The notes beneath the pieces were generated by a model that searched no databases, was not told the DNA's origin, and saw nothing but the letters and a program-made list of their open reading frames with translations. DNA of 64,000 nt, taken from positions 496,001 to 560,000 of the forward strand of contig NZ_SRYR01000001.1 of NCBI RefSeq assembly GCF_004794105.1, written 5' to 3'. Source of the stretch: Clostridium sartagoforme (lineage in GTDB: Bacteria; Bacillota; Clostridia; Clostridiales; Clostridiaceae). The position numbers and the translations under genes are program-made. Positions 16,677 to 25,992 of this stretch are shown piece by piece. Position 1 is the stretch's first letter. Each line of letters begins with the position of its first letter.

Positions 16677-17009
16677 TTAGTGACATCCGCCACCGCAAGA
16701 TCCACATCCGCCACTTTCTGATTCAATGATAGGTTTAAGAGATAATCCTCTTCCTTCATTTTCTTCAGTTGAAAGTAGCTTAAATCCACCAAATTCATCA
16801 ACTAGTTTTTCCTCTACTACGAAAACAACGTCGTTAACTTTATGTGTAATGTCTCCTTCTTTAGCGTCATCTACTGTTATATTAAAAGCAGGACCACTAC
16901 ATCCAAATCCAGCTAAATTAATTCTAATGCTGTAGTTATCAACTTCATTTTCATCTAAGAATTCTTTAAATTCCTTGTAAGCTTCTTCGCTTATTATAAT
17001 TTTATCCAT
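16677..17009 (-). CDS. HesB/IscA-like protein with Cys-rich C-terminal tail
   Basis: 110 residues. HesB/A-type fold: IIISEEAYKEFKEFL, then the conserved NLAGFGCSGPAFNI and a C-terminal tail ending GGCGSCGGGCH. The canonical IscA triad (C, then C-G-C at the end) is present in altered form: one internal Cys (in FGCSG) and a tail with C-x2-C-x3-C-H. Such proteins bind iron or Fe-S clusters; some relatives carry selenocysteine in the internal position, but a TGT Cys codon is used here. GAAGGTG precedes the ATG. Precise role unknown. Confidence 0.85.
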   Translation of the reverse strand: MDKIIISEEAYKEFKEFLDENEVDNYSIRINLAGFGCSGPAFNITVDDAKEGDITHKVNDVVFVVEEKLVDEFGGFKLLSTEENEGRGLSLKPIIESESGGCGSCGGGCH

Positions 17010-17408
17010 ATTTTCACCTTCTATTTCTAAATGATAATTTATATCACTAGTATACCATAGTGGGTATAAATATCAAGGGTTTTTTAAAAACAATAGATCA
17101 ATTTTACAAATACTTATTGTTTTTATTATGCATCATAAATATAATAAGTATTATAAAAGGTGCAATAGTGCTATAGTGCAATGAAAAATAAATAATTAAC
17201 AAAAAACTCCTTAGAGGGTTTTAGAAAATTATATTTTTAGTAATTATAAGTAAAATATATCAATAATAATTTATTTTTAATTTTTAATTGTACTGCTTGT
17301 GCTATAATCCAATTATCTTAAAGATTATAATAATTTATAATCTTTAAGATATGAGTTTATAATTAACTTATATAAAAGTATTAATCGGAGTAGAAGGGAG
17401 GCTTTTAA
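17010..17408. promoter_or_regulatory. Divergent intergenic region with a perfect 16-bp hairpin at 17315-17350
   Basis: Between two divergent genes. It holds an AATACTTAT/ATAAGTATT dyad near 17107-17155, a degenerate AAAACTCC module near 17204, a TATAAT at 17303-17308, and right after it a perfect inverted repeat, ATCTTAAAGATTATAA (17315-17330) with its complement at 17335-17350 and a 4-base loop. With no T run behind it, the hairpin would sit at the start of the downstream mRNA as a 5' stem or an operator. Confidence 0.5.
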
Positions 17409-18152
17409 TTGAAGCCTTATGATTTTGAATATATAAAAAGTAAAATAAATGAATATAATTGCTTAATATCTGCTAAAAAGATAGGAAGCTTTGAGATAAA
17501 GAATATAAAAAATCCAGGTGAATATATAGATGGATATATGTATAGAAAAAAAGGTAATCTTGATGTAAGTATTTTAGAATTACATGGACCTGATAATATT
17601 TGGATGAGAATTTCTCCAATGGAGATTGAAAGCTCCTATATGTTTATAAAATATGCTAAAGGAGTAGTAGGTGTAGTTGGATTAGGTCTTGGATATGTAG
17701 TTCAAGAACTTGCTAAGAAAGAAGAAGTTAAAAAAGTGGTTGTATATGAAAAAGAAAAGGACATAATAGACCTTTATTATTCAAGCTTTAAAGAAAATAA
17801 TAAAATTGAAATAATAAATGAAGATGCATTTAAAGCTAAAGGGAAAAAGTTTGATTATTTTTACGTAGACATATATGAATATAAATTACATACTAAAGTA
17901 GTAGAGGACTTTAAGACTTTTAATAACCTTCATAATATAGAAGAATATTTCTTTTGGGGGCTTGAGCACTTTTTATTAAGTTGTAGATATGAGGAAATAG
18001 TTTGGGTATATGTACCTGAATTATGGATGGACATCAGTAAAAAAATATTTGTTGCTCTTCAAGAATCAGACCTATTAAAGCATTATAATCAATTAGATGA
18101 AACTTTAGTAAGTGAAGTGTTGAGTAAATTTAAAGTTGTTTTAGATGAATAA
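17409..18152 (+). CDS. SAM-methyltransferase-fold protein, spermidine-synthase-like
   Basis: 247 residues, TTG start with GGGAGG 7 bases upstream. Residues ~90-150 form a Rossmann core: GVVGVVGLGLGYVVQELA (glycine-rich loop), KVVVYEKEKDII (acidic end of beta-2), IEIINEDAF and FDYFYVDIYE. This is the pattern of spermidine-synthase-like class I methyltransferases. The first 80 residues and the C-terminus are family-specific. No polyamine catalytic Asp pattern can be assigned, so substrate is unknown. Confidence 0.7.
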   Translation: MKPYDFEYIKSKINEYNCLISAKKIGSFEIKNIKNPGEYIDGYMYRKKGNLDVSILELHGPDNIWMRISPMEIESSYMFIKYAKGVVGVVGLGLGYVVQELAKKEEVKKVVVYEKEKDIIDLYYSSFKENNKIEIINEDAFKAKGKKFDYFYVDIYEYKLHTKVVEDFKTFNNLHNIEEYFFWGLEHFLLSCRYEEIVWVYVPELWMDISKKIFVALQESDLLKHYNQLDETLVSEVLSKFKVVLDE

Positions 18153-18154
18153 TA

Positions 18155-18360
18155 TATAAGTTGCAATAAAGTTTTTACATTTTATTAATTTGTATTTCAT
18201 ATTAAAACGTTAAGAAATTGAAATAACTTGACAACTTATATAAAAATTAAAAGATATATAAGCTTTCAATTGATGTAGTTTACTTTAAAAGTATTTTTCC
18301 TTAAAATAACATAAGTACTAAAGATGTAGATTACTTATTGAAACATATATGTCTACAAAT
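18155..18360 (+). repeat. Interspersed repeat, copy B
   Basis: Left block ATATATAAGTTGCAATAA, then ACAACTTATATAAAAATT, AAAAG, TTTCAATTGATGTAGTTTAC, TATTTTTCCTTAAAATAAC and TTATTGAAACATATAT. The start (TATATAAGTTG) and the middle (CAACTTATATA) are inverted complements. It ends about 20 bases before the VTT gene. Confidence 0.75.
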
Positions 18361-18378
18361 GAAAAATAGGAGATATAA

Positions 18379-18942
18379 ATGTTTAGTATAGAAAATATAG
18401 TTAGCTTATTAAGAGAGTATAGTATGTATTCAATTCCTATTTCCCTATTAATAAGCACTGTTATAGCATTACTAGGAGTAGTACCATCTGTTTTTGTAAC
18501 TGGAGCCAATATATTGTTTTTTGGACCTCTATATGGATTTTTAATTTCTTTATTAGGGGAAACTATAGGTGGATATATAACCTTCTTGGTATATAGGTTA
18601 GGTTTTAAAAAAGGTGCAGAAGGTATAAAGCATAAACACAAGTTATTGAAATCAATAGTAGAAGGAGAAGGGAAAAGTGTTGGATTTCTAATTTTTGAAG
18701 GAAGGCTTATTCCATTTATTCCATCTGGATTTGTAACCTTGGCAGCCTCCATAAGTAATGTAAATGGATTTATATTTATTACTTCAACTTTTCTTGGGAA
18801 AATACCATCCATAGCTCTTGAGGCAGTGGTGAGTTATGATTTAATAAATATAGATCAAAATTATGCAAGATTAGGATTTACTTTAATTGCATTAGTGTTA
18901 TTGTATTTAACATTGAAAAAATCAAAAATTAATAAAAAATGA
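18379..18942 (+). CDS. VTT-domain (TVP38/TMEM64, DedA-like) membrane protein
   Basis: 187 residues, about four to five membrane segments. The VTT/SNARE-associated signature is visible: VPSVFVTGANILFFGPLYGFLISLLGETIGGYITFLVYRLG, then EGRLIPFIPSGFVTLAASIS with the re-entrant Gly/Pro loop, and FLGKIPSIALEA. Homologues act in lipid or phospholipid handling; substrate here unknown. GGAGAT before ATG. Confidence 0.87.
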   Translation: MFSIENIVSLLREYSMYSIPISLLISTVIALLGVVPSVFVTGANILFFGPLYGFLISLLGETIGGYITFLVYRLGFKKGAEGIKHKHKLLKSIVEGEGKSVGFLIFEGRLIPFIPSGFVTLAASISNVNGFIFITSTFLGKIPSIALEAVVSYDLINIDQNYARLGFTLIALVLLYLTLKKSKINKK

Positions 18943-18976
18943 TATTGATCCAGAAAAGTGATTCAATATCATTTAT
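18938..18976. terminator. Bidirectional terminator
   Basis: Arms AAATGATATTGA and TCAATATCATTT with A/T tracts on both sides, overlapping the stop codon of the VTT gene and lying against the convergent small gene. Confidence 0.65.
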
Positions 18977-18977
18977 T

Positions 18978-19253
18978 TTATTTAACAGTAACCAAATAAA
19001 TATCTAAATGATCATTACTATTACTACTTAAGAAGCTATTAGCAACATCATCAAAGGTTAAATTAGCCTCATTAGATAAAATAACAAATGTAGTTTCAGC
19101 TTTTGCATTTGGCATAGTTCCAGTAACAGTTAATTTATATTTATAGATGTTTCCATAAGGGTCCTTATATGTTTTATTACCTGGAAATGCAAATAATAAT
19201 ATTACAACTAATAATAGTAGGGAGATTATAGATAGAGATATCTTTTTATTCAA
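18978..19253 (-). CDS. Small membrane-anchored or secreted protein, unknown
   Basis: About 91 residues from TTG 19253, which has AGGAGT 8 bases upstream; a GTG nine bases earlier abuts that site. Residues 1-25 form a signal-anchor (NKKISLSIISLLLLVVILLF). The rest (YKDPYGNIYKYKLTVTGTMPNAK...) looks like a small beta-rich extracellular domain. No family recognised. Confidence 0.6.
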   Translation of the reverse strand: MNKKISLSIISLLLLVVILLFAFPGNKTYKDPYGNIYKYKLTVTGTMPNAKAETTFVILSNEANLTFDDVANSFLSSNSNDHLDIYLVTVK

Positions 19254-19388
19254 ATTAATCACTCCTAGTTAGTAGTACTATACCTTTATTATAACAAATA
19301 TTACCATTTGAATGAAGGGGTATAACGTAAATATTATTTTATTATGACTTGAAGTTTGCCTTAGAAAAAATAGTTATAAGATAATAAA

Positions 19389-19422
19389 GAAAACTGAGTA
19401 TCAAATTTGATACTCAGTTTTC
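19389..19422 (-). terminator. Intrinsic terminator of leuS
   Basis: Minus strand arms AAAACTGAGTATCAAA and TTTGATACTCAGTTTT, starting two bases after the leuS stop, followed by a T-rich tail. Confidence 0.85.
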
Positions 19423-19424
19423 TT

Positions 19425-21875
19425 TTATTTTACTACTATATTAACAAGTCTTCCTTTAATTACAATTACTTTTACAATGTTTTTGCCTTCAGTAGCAGCA
19501 ACAACATTTTCGTTAGCTAAAGAAGCTGCTTTAATTCCTTCTTCATCTAAATCAGTAGGAACATTAATCTTAGCTTTTATCTTTCCATTAACTTGGATTG
19601 CAATTTCAACTTCATCTTTAACTAAAGCCTTAGGATCAAATTTTGGCCAAGCTTCATTAAAGATTGAGAAGTCTAATCCAAGTAGGCTCCATTGCTCTTC
19701 AGCAAAGTGAGGTGCAAATGGTGCTAATATCTTTAAGAAGTCTATACATGTATTCTTTAAGAATTCTAAATTCATAACATCTTCTTGAAGATATTTAGAG
19801 AATGCATTAACAAATTCCATCATTCTAGCTATAGCAGTATTAAATTGCATTTTTTCTGAATCCTCAGTAACACCTTTTATAGCATTGTGTAACCAGAAGT
19901 TTAGTTCTTTTTCAGCCTTATCTATTGTAGTCTTATTGTTTTCACCCTTTTTGATAGATTCTATAGCAGTTTCAAGATATCTTTCTATTCTGTCTACAAA
20001 TCTTGCAACAGATTTAAGTCCATCATCACTCCAAGCGCCACCTTCAACATAGGCAAAACCAAACATTAAATACATTCTAAATACGTCTGAGCCATATTCA
20101 GAAATATAATCATTAGGAGAAATAGTATTTCCTTTAGATTTACTCATTTTTAATCCATCTGGTCCAAGTATTAAACCTTGGTGAGTTAAAGATTTAAATG
20201 GTTCATCAAAGTCTAAGTAGCCCATATCCCTTAATGCCTTAGTTATAAATCTAGCATATAGTAGATGCATACAAGCATGCTCTGGTCCACCAACATATTT
20301 ATCTACTGGAAGCATTTTATTTACTATATCCTTATCAAAAGCAATTTCAGTATTTTTATTATCAGGATATCTTAATTGATACCAAGAAGAACAAACGAAA
20401 GTATCTAAAGTATCAGCTTCTCTCTTAGCTGGTTTTCCACACTTAGGACAAGTAGTGTTTATAAAGCTTTCACATTTTGCTAGTGGAGATTTTCCATCTG
20501 GAGCAAACTCAACATCGTATGGAAGCTCTACAGGTAATTGATTTTCTGGTACAGGTACAATTCCACAATCTTCACAATGAATCATAGGAATTGGAGCACC
20601 CCAGTATCTTTGTCTAGATACTAACCAGTCTCTTAATCTATAATTAACCTTTGCAGATCCTAATTCCTTAGAAGCTAGCTTTTCAACTATTTTTTCTTTG
20701 GCTTCTTCAGTTGTAAGTCCGTCAAATTCACCTGAGTTAACTAACTTACCGTATTCACAATATGGTAACTCATCATTTTTGCCATTTTTACTAGTAATAA
20801 CTCTTTCTATTGGAAGGTTAAATTTAGTAGCAAAAGCAAAATCTCTTTCATCATGAGCAGGTACAGCCATAACAGCTCCAGTTCCATAAGTAGCTAATAC
20901 ATAGTCTCCAACCCAAATTGGAACTTCTTTATTGTTTATTGGGTTTACTGCATAAGAACCTGTAAATACACCTGTTTTTTCCCTAGATATAGATTGTCTT
21001 TCTATATCAGATTGTTTTTTAGCTTCTTCTTTATAGTTTTCAACTGAATCTTTATACTCAGCAGTAGTAAGCTTATCAACTAATGGATTCTCAGGTGCTA
21101 ATACAACATAAGTTACACCATTTAATGTATCAACTCTTGTTGTAAATACATCAAATTTAATATCAGAATCTTTAACTTTAAATGTAACTTCAGCTCCTGT
21201 AGATTTACCTATCCAGTGCTTTTGCATAGCAACAGTTTTTTCAGGCCAATCTAAAGTATCAAGCTTTTCTAAAAGTTCATCAGCATAGTCAGTAATTTTT
21301 AAGAACCATTGAGTTAAGTCCTTTTTAGTTACTTCAGTTGAACATCTTTCACATTCACCATCAACTACTTGTTCATTAGCTAAAACTGTATTACATGATG
21401 GACACCAGTTAACAGGTGCTTTTTTTCTATAAGCTAATCCTTTTTCATAAAGTTTTAAAAATACCCATTGAGTCCATTTATAATAATCAGGGTTACATGT
21501 TATAACTTCGTTTTCCCAGTTAAACATAGCACCCATGGCTCTTAATTGCTTTTCCATAGTTTCAATATTTTTATCAGTTGAATCCTTTGGATGAATTCCT
21601 GTTTTTATAGCAAAGTTTTCTGCTGGAAGTCCAAAAGCATCGAATCCCATAGGTTGAAAAACGTTGTATCCTTGCATTCTCTTCATTCTAGCCCAAGAAT
21701 CTACTGGTCCATAGTTAAACCAATGTCCAGCGTGTAATTGACTTCCTGAAGGATAAGAAAACATTTCTAGTACATATAGTTTTTCTCCCTCTTTATTTGG
21801 ATCAAACTTATAAAGTTTTGTTTCTTCCCACTTATCTTGCCATTTTTTATCAATGGAAGTTCCGTATTTAGCCAT
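19425..21875 (-). CDS. leuS: Leucyl-tRNA synthetase
   Basis: 816 residues, normal length. Class I motifs: HAGHW (HIGH-type, in [13 protein letters not shown]) near residue 50 and KMSKS ([10 protein letters not shown]). A zinc-binding Cys set (CPSC...CERC) lies in the catalytic insert, and the CP1 editing domain includes [16 protein letters not shown] with its catalytic Asp. I start it at ATG 21875 (MAKYGTS), which has AAGGAGG 8 bases upstream; an in-frame ATG at 21929 lies within the T-box leader. Charged-tRNA-Leu levels control it through the T-box at 21905-22130. Confidence 0.98.
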   Translation of the reverse strand: MAKYGTSIDKKWQDKWEETKLYKFDPNKEGEKLYVLEMFSYPSGSQLHAGHWFNYGPVDSWARMKRMQGYNVFQPMGFDAFGLPAENFAIKTGIHPKDSTDKNIETMEKQLRAMGAMFNWENEVITCNPDYYKWTQWVFLKLYEKGLAYRKKAPVNWCPSCNTVLANEQVVDGECERCSTEVTKKDLTQWFLKITDYADELLEKLDTLDWPEKTVAMQKHWIGKSTGAEVTFKVKDSDIKFDVFTTRVDTLNGVTYVVLAPENPLVDKLTTAEYKDSVENYKEEAKKQSDIERQSISREKTGVFTGSYAVNPINNKEVPIWVGDYVLATYGTGAVMAVPAHDERDFAFATKFNLPIERVITSKNGKNDELPYCEYGKLVNSGEFDGLTTEEAKEKIVEKLASKELGSAKVNYRLRDWLVSRQRYWGAPIPMIHCEDCGIVPVPENQLPVELPYDVEFAPDGKSPLAKCESFINTTCPKCGKPAKREADTLDTFVCSSWYQLRYPDNKNTEIAFDKDIVNKMLPVDKYVGGPEHACMHLLYARFITKALRDMGYLDFDEPFKSLTHQGLILGPDGLKMSKSKGNTISPNDYISEYGSDVFRMYLMFGFAYVEGGAWSDDGLKSVARFVDRIERYLETAIESIKKGENNKTTIDKAEKELNFWLHNAIKGVTEDSEKMQFNTAIARMMEFVNAFSKYLQEDVMNLEFLKNTCIDFLKILAPFAPHFAEEQWSLLGLDFSIFNEAWPKFDPKALVKDEVEIAIQVNGKIKAKINVPTDLDEEGIKAASLANENVVAATEGKNIVKVIVIKGRLVNIVVK

Positions 21876-21904
21876 AATAATCCTCCTTAAATGTAGTAAA
21901 AATA

Positions 21905-22130
21905 AATATAAAAAAACCCTCGATCTCAATTAAGAGACGAAGGATATTCGCGGTACCACTCTTATTAGAAAATAAAATTTTCTCACTCGATATTATAACG
22001 GGGGTATCCCGTACTTGCTTTTAACAAGTAAGCTCCTAGGCAAGTTCTTATAAAATAAACACTGTTTTACAGCAAACAACAGCTCTCTAAAGAATATTAT
22101 TATAATACTACTCCTATTCATAGCATTGAT
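21905..22130 (-). promoter_or_regulatory. T-box riboswitch leader of leuS
   Basis: On the minus strand: the AGAGAGC element (complement of 22083-22088), a stem I with a specifier region around GAACTTGCC, the T-box core AGTGGTACCGCG (complement of 21950-21961) and a terminator CCTTCGTCTC...GAGATCGAGGG followed by seven T residues (21911-21947). Uncharged tRNA pairing at the T-box bulge would stabilise the antiterminator. The specifier probably reads CUU (Leu), consistent with the gene; the exact codon needs a structural fold. Confidence 0.93.
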
Positions 22131-22439
22131 TATTTAATTTTTATATAAGATAATATAGTATATATAAGATATACCTTGATAAAGAGTAAATTCTCTATTA
22201 CTTCTTATATATAATTTTATTATATTAAATTATATATATTATTACATTATAAGTCAACATTTTGATAAAACTTAAAGATAAGACTTAAGGAAAAGCTTAA
22301 AGAAGGAATATAACAATATATTATTACTTTATAGGATATAATTAATAATAAGAAATTAATTATAATTTCTTAAGCATTTTTTAAATTTTAGAGTATAGTA
22401 TACTATTTATAAAATTAGATTATATAAATAGTAATAAAA
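22131..22439. other. AT-rich intergenic stretch upstream of leuS
   Basis: About 310 bases, almost all A/T. It must hold the leuS promoter on the minus strand. I see no reading frame and no recognisable RNA. Confidence 0.4.
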
Positions 22440-22630
22440 TTTCTGCGTTTTATTAAGTTAGTTCATATTTTTAATATTTCAGTTAGGTAATTACACAAGA
22501 AACTTATATAAAAATTAAAAGCTCGATGCTTTCAATTGCTATAATTTACTTTAGAAACTATTTTTATACTTAAAATAACAGAATTGCTTAAGAGGTAGAT
22601 TATTTATTGAAACATAGATTGATAAAGTTA
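22440..22630 (+). repeat. Interspersed repeat, copy C
   Basis: Contains TTTTATTAAG, TTTCAGTTAGGTAATTA, AACTTATATAAAAATT, AAAAG, CTTTCAATTGCTATAATTTAC, TATTTTTATACTTAAAATAAC and TTATTGAAACATAGATTG. The TTTCAGTTAGGTAATTA block is shared exactly with copy D. It ends about 45 bases before the CoA-binding gene. Confidence 0.75.
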
Positions 22631-22672
22631 ATTAATTTAAATAAATAAAATAATGAGTTGGAGGTTAATGAA

Positions 22673-23041
22673 ATGGATATAAGAGAAATGATAAAGTTAA
22701 ATAATTGGGTTGTTATTGGAGATGTTTTAAATGAAAGTAAGTATGCTTATAAAATAATAGAAAAGTTTAAAGAAAAAGGTTATAAAGTAGCAGGAGTACA
22801 TCCAAGGGGTGGAGAAAATATATATAAATCACTAAGTGATGTTCCATTTAAGATAGAGGCTATCGATTTATGTATTAATTCAAAACTTGGTATTAAATAT
22901 TTAGAGGAAGCAAAGGAACTTGGTATAAAGAATGTATTGATTCAACCAGGGGCTGAAAGTGAAGAAATACTAAAGTATTGTAGGGATAATAAAATTAATG
23001 CAATAGAGAATTGTGCTTTAGTTCAATTAAGAAATAGCTAG
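22673..23041 (+). CDS. CoA-binding domain protein (CoA_binding_2)
   Basis: 122 residues from ATG 22673, behind GGAGGT; an in-frame TTG at 22658 abuts that site. Rossmann-like fold: NWVVIGDVLNESKYAYKIIEKF, then GYKVAGVHPRGGENIYKSLSDVP, IDLCINSKLGIKYLEEAKELGIKNVLIQPGAES. This is the small stand-alone CoA-binding family, related to the N-terminal domain of acyl-CoA synthetase (NDP-forming). Ligand and role in the cell are unknown. Confidence 0.85.
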   Translation: MDIREMIKLNNWVVIGDVLNESKYAYKIIEKFKEKGYKVAGVHPRGGENIYKSLSDVPFKIEAIDLCINSKLGIKYLEEAKELGIKNVLIQPGAESEEILKYCRDNKINAIENCALVQLRNS

Positions 23042-23069
23042 AAATAATGATGTAATGGGGGGATTTTAG

Positions 23070-23432
23070 ATGTCCTGTTTAGGAAACATAATATGGATAA
23101 TATTTGGAGGCTTTTTTAATGCTTTAGGTTGGTTTTTTACTGGGTGTTTATGGAGTATTACTATAGTTGGTATCCCAATAGGATTGCAATGTTTTAAGAT
23201 GGCGAGATTACAACTTGCTCCTTTTGGAAAAGAAGTGGTAACAAGAGATGATAGTAGTGTAAGTTTATTATTAAATATACTTTGGATAATATTTGGAGGC
23301 TTTGCCCTTTGTATCTCCAATCTAATTAGTGCATTCTTTTTATGTATTACAATAGTAGGAATACCCTTTGCAGCACAATCCTTAAAGCTTGCTAAACTAT
23401 CACTAATGCCTTTTGGTAAGGAGATAATTTAA
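23070..23432 (+). CDS. YccF-family inner membrane protein
   Basis: 120 residues, GGGGGGA before ATG. Two near-identical modules of ~55 residues, each with LGNIIWIIFGGFF/LLNILWIIFGGFA then ITIVGIPIGLQ/ITIVGIPFAAQ and PFGKE, give the YccF (DUF307) tandem repeat. Four membrane segments. Function of the family unknown. Confidence 0.87.
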   Translation: MSCLGNIIWIIFGGFFNALGWFFTGCLWSITIVGIPIGLQCFKMARLQLAPFGKEVVTRDDSSVSLLLNILWIIFGGFALCISNLISAFFLCITIVGIPFAAQSLKLAKLSLMPFGKEII

Positions 23433-23553
23433 ATTTAAACTTTTTGTATATAATTAATAAAAAAGTTTCATATTATCCTCTTTAGTAGTATCATAATAGT
23501 TATGTTATAATTTAATAATGTAAATATTATGAAATTAAAAAGGAGATAGAGGA

Positions 23554-24936
23554 ATGACAAAAGCTAAAATTGACCTAGGTAAGGGGTCTGTTGGAAAGTT
23601 ACTAGTAAGTTTAGCTCTTCCGGCTATAATTGCTCAACTAGTTAATGTTCTTTATAACATAGTTGATAGAATATTTATTGGAAGAATGGTCAATGGTGAA
23701 GTAGCAATGGCAGGTGTCGGTGTTGCTTTTCCACTAATTATGATTATTTCTGCATTTTCTGCCTTAATAGGTATGGGTGGAGCACCACTTGCAGCAATTA
23801 AGATGGGAAAGAAAGATAATGATGGTGCAGAAGAAATTTTAAGTAATAGCTTTTCTACATTAGTTATAATTGGAGTTTTATGCACAGTAGTATTTTTAAT
23901 TTTTAATGAAAAATTACTATGGGCATTTGGAGCTAGTGATGCCACTATAGGCTATGCTAAAGACTATCTAATTATTTATTTATTAGGAACTGTTTTTGTA
24001 CAAATAGCATTAGGTATGAATTCATTTATAAATACCCAAGGTTTTGCTAAGATTGGTATGACTACAGTAATTATTGGTGCAATTATAAATATAGCATTAG
24101 ATCCGATTTTAATATTTGTTTTTGATATGGGAGTAAAGGGTGCTGCTTTAGCAACAATACTTTCTCAATTTGTTTCAGCAGTATGGGTCTTAAAGTTTTT
24201 ATTTGGAAAACAAAGTATTCTTAAGATAAGAAAGAAATATATAATACCTAAAGCAAAAGTTTTACTACCAATTTTGGCTCTTGGAGTTTCACCTTTTATT
24301 ATGCAAGCAACTGAAAGTGTAGTTTTAATTAGTTTAAATAATAAGCTTTCTATGTATGGTGGAGACTTGGCGGTTGGAGCAATGACTATAATGAGTAGTA
24401 TAATGCAAATTATAACGCTTCCGTTAATTGGATTATCTCAAGGTGCTCAACCTATAATTAGTTATAACTTTGGTGCCAATAATCTGGAAAGAGTTAAGAA
24501 AACATTTAAATTGCTTTTGACTTGTTGTTTAGTGTATACAATAGCTATGTGGGGATCCTTAATGCTATTCCCAGAAGTTTTTGTTAGTATATTTAATAAT
24601 AAGAAAGAGTTAGTAGAAATAACATCATGGAGTATTAAGATATTCTTTGGAGGAATATTTATGTTTGGAGCTCAAATAGCATGCCAACAAACATTCCTAG
24701 CATTAGGTCAAGCAAAGATATCTTTAGTGATGGCTCTTTTAAGAAAGATAGTCTTATTAGTACCATTAATATTTATACTACCTACCTTTGTTAATGAAGG
24801 TAATAAGCTTGCAGCGGTTTTAGCTGCAGAACCAGTATCAGATATACTTGCAGCTTTAACAACAATAACTGTATTTATTATTTTTTATAAGAAGACTTTT
24901 AATAATAAGTTAGAGGATACTATTAAAGAGTCTTAA
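23554..24936 (+). CDS. MATE-family multidrug efflux transporter
   Basis: 460 residues, 12 membrane segments in two six-segment halves. Typical MATE features: LALPAIIAQLVNVLYNIVDRIFIGRM near the N-terminus, GMGGAPLAA, GAIINIALDPILIFVFDMGVKGAALAT and a second-half LPLIGLSQGAQPIISYNFGA. The family exports cationic drugs or metabolites using Na+ or H+. GGAGAT 9 bases before ATG. Followed by a short gene, 23-base gap. Confidence 0.95.
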   Translation: MTKAKIDLGKGSVGKLLVSLALPAIIAQLVNVLYNIVDRIFIGRMVNGEVAMAGVGVAFPLIMIISAFSALIGMGGAPLAAIKMGKKDNDGAEEILSNSFSTLVIIGVLCTVVFLIFNEKLLWAFGASDATIGYAKDYLIIYLLGTVFVQIALGMNSFINTQGFAKIGMTTVIIGAIINIALDPILIFVFDMGVKGAALATILSQFVSAVWVLKFLFGKQSILKIRKKYIIPKAKVLLPILALGVSPFIMQATESVVLISLNNKLSMYGGDLAVGAMTIMSSIMQIITLPLIGLSQGAQPIISYNFGANNLERVKKTFKLLLTCCLVYTIAMWGSLMLFPEVFVSIFNNKKELVEITSWSIKIFFGGIFMFGAQIACQQTFLALGQAKISLVMALLRKIVLLVPLIFILPTFVNEGNKLAAVLAAEPVSDILAALTTITVFIIFYKKTFNNKLEDTIKES

Positions 24937-24959
24937 TAAAAATAAATGGAGGATATACC

Positions 24960-25175
24960 TTGGATAGTAAAGCAAATAAAATACCTTTTACAGAAATAAA
25001 AACTTATGAAGAAGCTTATTATTATAATTCAGATCCAAGTAGTAGAATGAATTATGAGAAGCAGGAGTTAAAACTAGAAAAGAAGAAAAACTTCAAGGTA
25101 AGTAAAGGCGGAGTGGAATTAGTAGGTGACATTGTAGAAGGCGTTTTAGAAATTTTATTCTCATTTTTAGATTAG
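24960..25175 (+). CDS. Small protein of unknown function downstream of MATE gene
   Basis: 71 residues, TTG start with GGAGG 7 bases upstream. Charged middle (EKQELKLEKKKNFKV) and a C-terminal amphipathic or hydrophobic stretch (GVELVGDIVEGVLEILFSFLD). Probably cotranscribed with the MATE gene. No family recognised. Confidence 0.55.
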   Translation: MDSKANKIPFTEIKTYEEAYYYNSDPSSRMNYEKQELKLEKKKNFKVSKGGVELVGDIVEGVLEILFSFLD

Positions 25176-25182
25176 GCTTTGT

Positions 25183-25363
25183 AATAAAATGCGAGGCATT
25201 TTAAAATGAAAAAATTAAGGTAATGAAAGAATGAAAAAATGAAGGAAGAGGTTTTGCTATGCAAAACCTCCTTTGTTTTAAAGATGACCTTAAAAAATCT
25301 TTACAGATTTTTTATATACATTTTTTTCATTTTTTCATTAATAAAATGCTTCGCATTTTAAAA
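25183..25363. repeat. MITE-like palindromic element, copy 1
   Basis: Bounded by terminal inverted repeats ATAAAATGCGAGGCATTTTAA (left) and AATAAAATGCTTCGCATTTTA (right). Inside: GAATGAAAAAATGAAGGA tracts, a GAGGTTTTGC/GCAAAACCTC hairpin and an AAAAATCTTTACAGATTTTTT dyad. Reverse-complementing it gives the element at 60680-60873 with only scattered differences. No reading frame. It touches the GNAT stop codon. Confidence 0.85.
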
Positions 25364-25825
25364 CTAATATAGTTGCTTGCTCATAGATATGTTAGTGGCT
25401 TTATATCCTAACTTTTCATATAGTTTTATAGCTTTATTATTATGACCAAATACATGTAATCCAATTGTTTCAGCACCTAAAGATTTTGCGAAATTTTCAA
25501 CTTCTGTCATAGCCATTAATCCATAACCTTTTCCTTGGAATTTATCATTAATACATATGTCATATATAAAACATGAATTAGAATCCTTCTTATTAATCCA
25601 AATTATACCAATAACATCATTATTTTTGTCTATTATAGAAAATAAATAATTATTAATTGTATTAATTCCATCAGGAAGAAGCTTATTATATTCAGATTGG
25701 GATAATGATAGTGAATCATCCTTTTTCCAATTACCTGACTTGACTTTTTCTTCTGCATAAGTCTTTATTGACTTATCCAAATACTTGTTAAATTCAATAT
25801 TTGACATCTCTCTTAATATACTCAT
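25364..25825 (-). CDS. GNAT-family N-acetyltransferase
   Basis: 153 residues from ATG 25825, behind AAGGGGA; an upstream in-frame ATG at 25852 has no site. Motif A: ICINDKFQGKGYGLMAMTEVENFAKSLG (Q-G-K-G-Y-G loop), and a final HNNKAIKLYEKLGYKATN typical of RimI-like enzymes. An N-terminal segment gives SNIEFNKYLDKSIKTYAEE. Substrate unknown. It ends on the palindromic element. Confidence 0.87.
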   Translation of the reverse strand: MSILREMSNIEFNKYLDKSIKTYAEEKVKSGNWKKDDSLSLSQSEYNKLLPDGINTINNYLFSIIDKNNDVIGIIWINKKDSNSCFIYDICINDKFQGKGYGLMAMTEVENFAKSLGAETIGLHVFGHNNKAIKLYEKLGYKATNISMSKQLY

Positions 25826-25992
25826 ATTATTCCCCTTTAAGCTATAAATCATAATTTATGACAACTACATAGATTTCCTTTATATTGATATTATACATAA
25901 TTATGGTGTATTATACTATATAGATATTAGTTATAAAACAAAGATGCTTAAAAATTATGATATAGAGAGTATTCTATAGAAGGAGTGGAAGA

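Noticed and set aside
18318-18812. Large minus-strand frame opposite the VTT gene
   Set aside because: It mirrors the codon phase of the VTT gene and has no ribosome site; a shadow.
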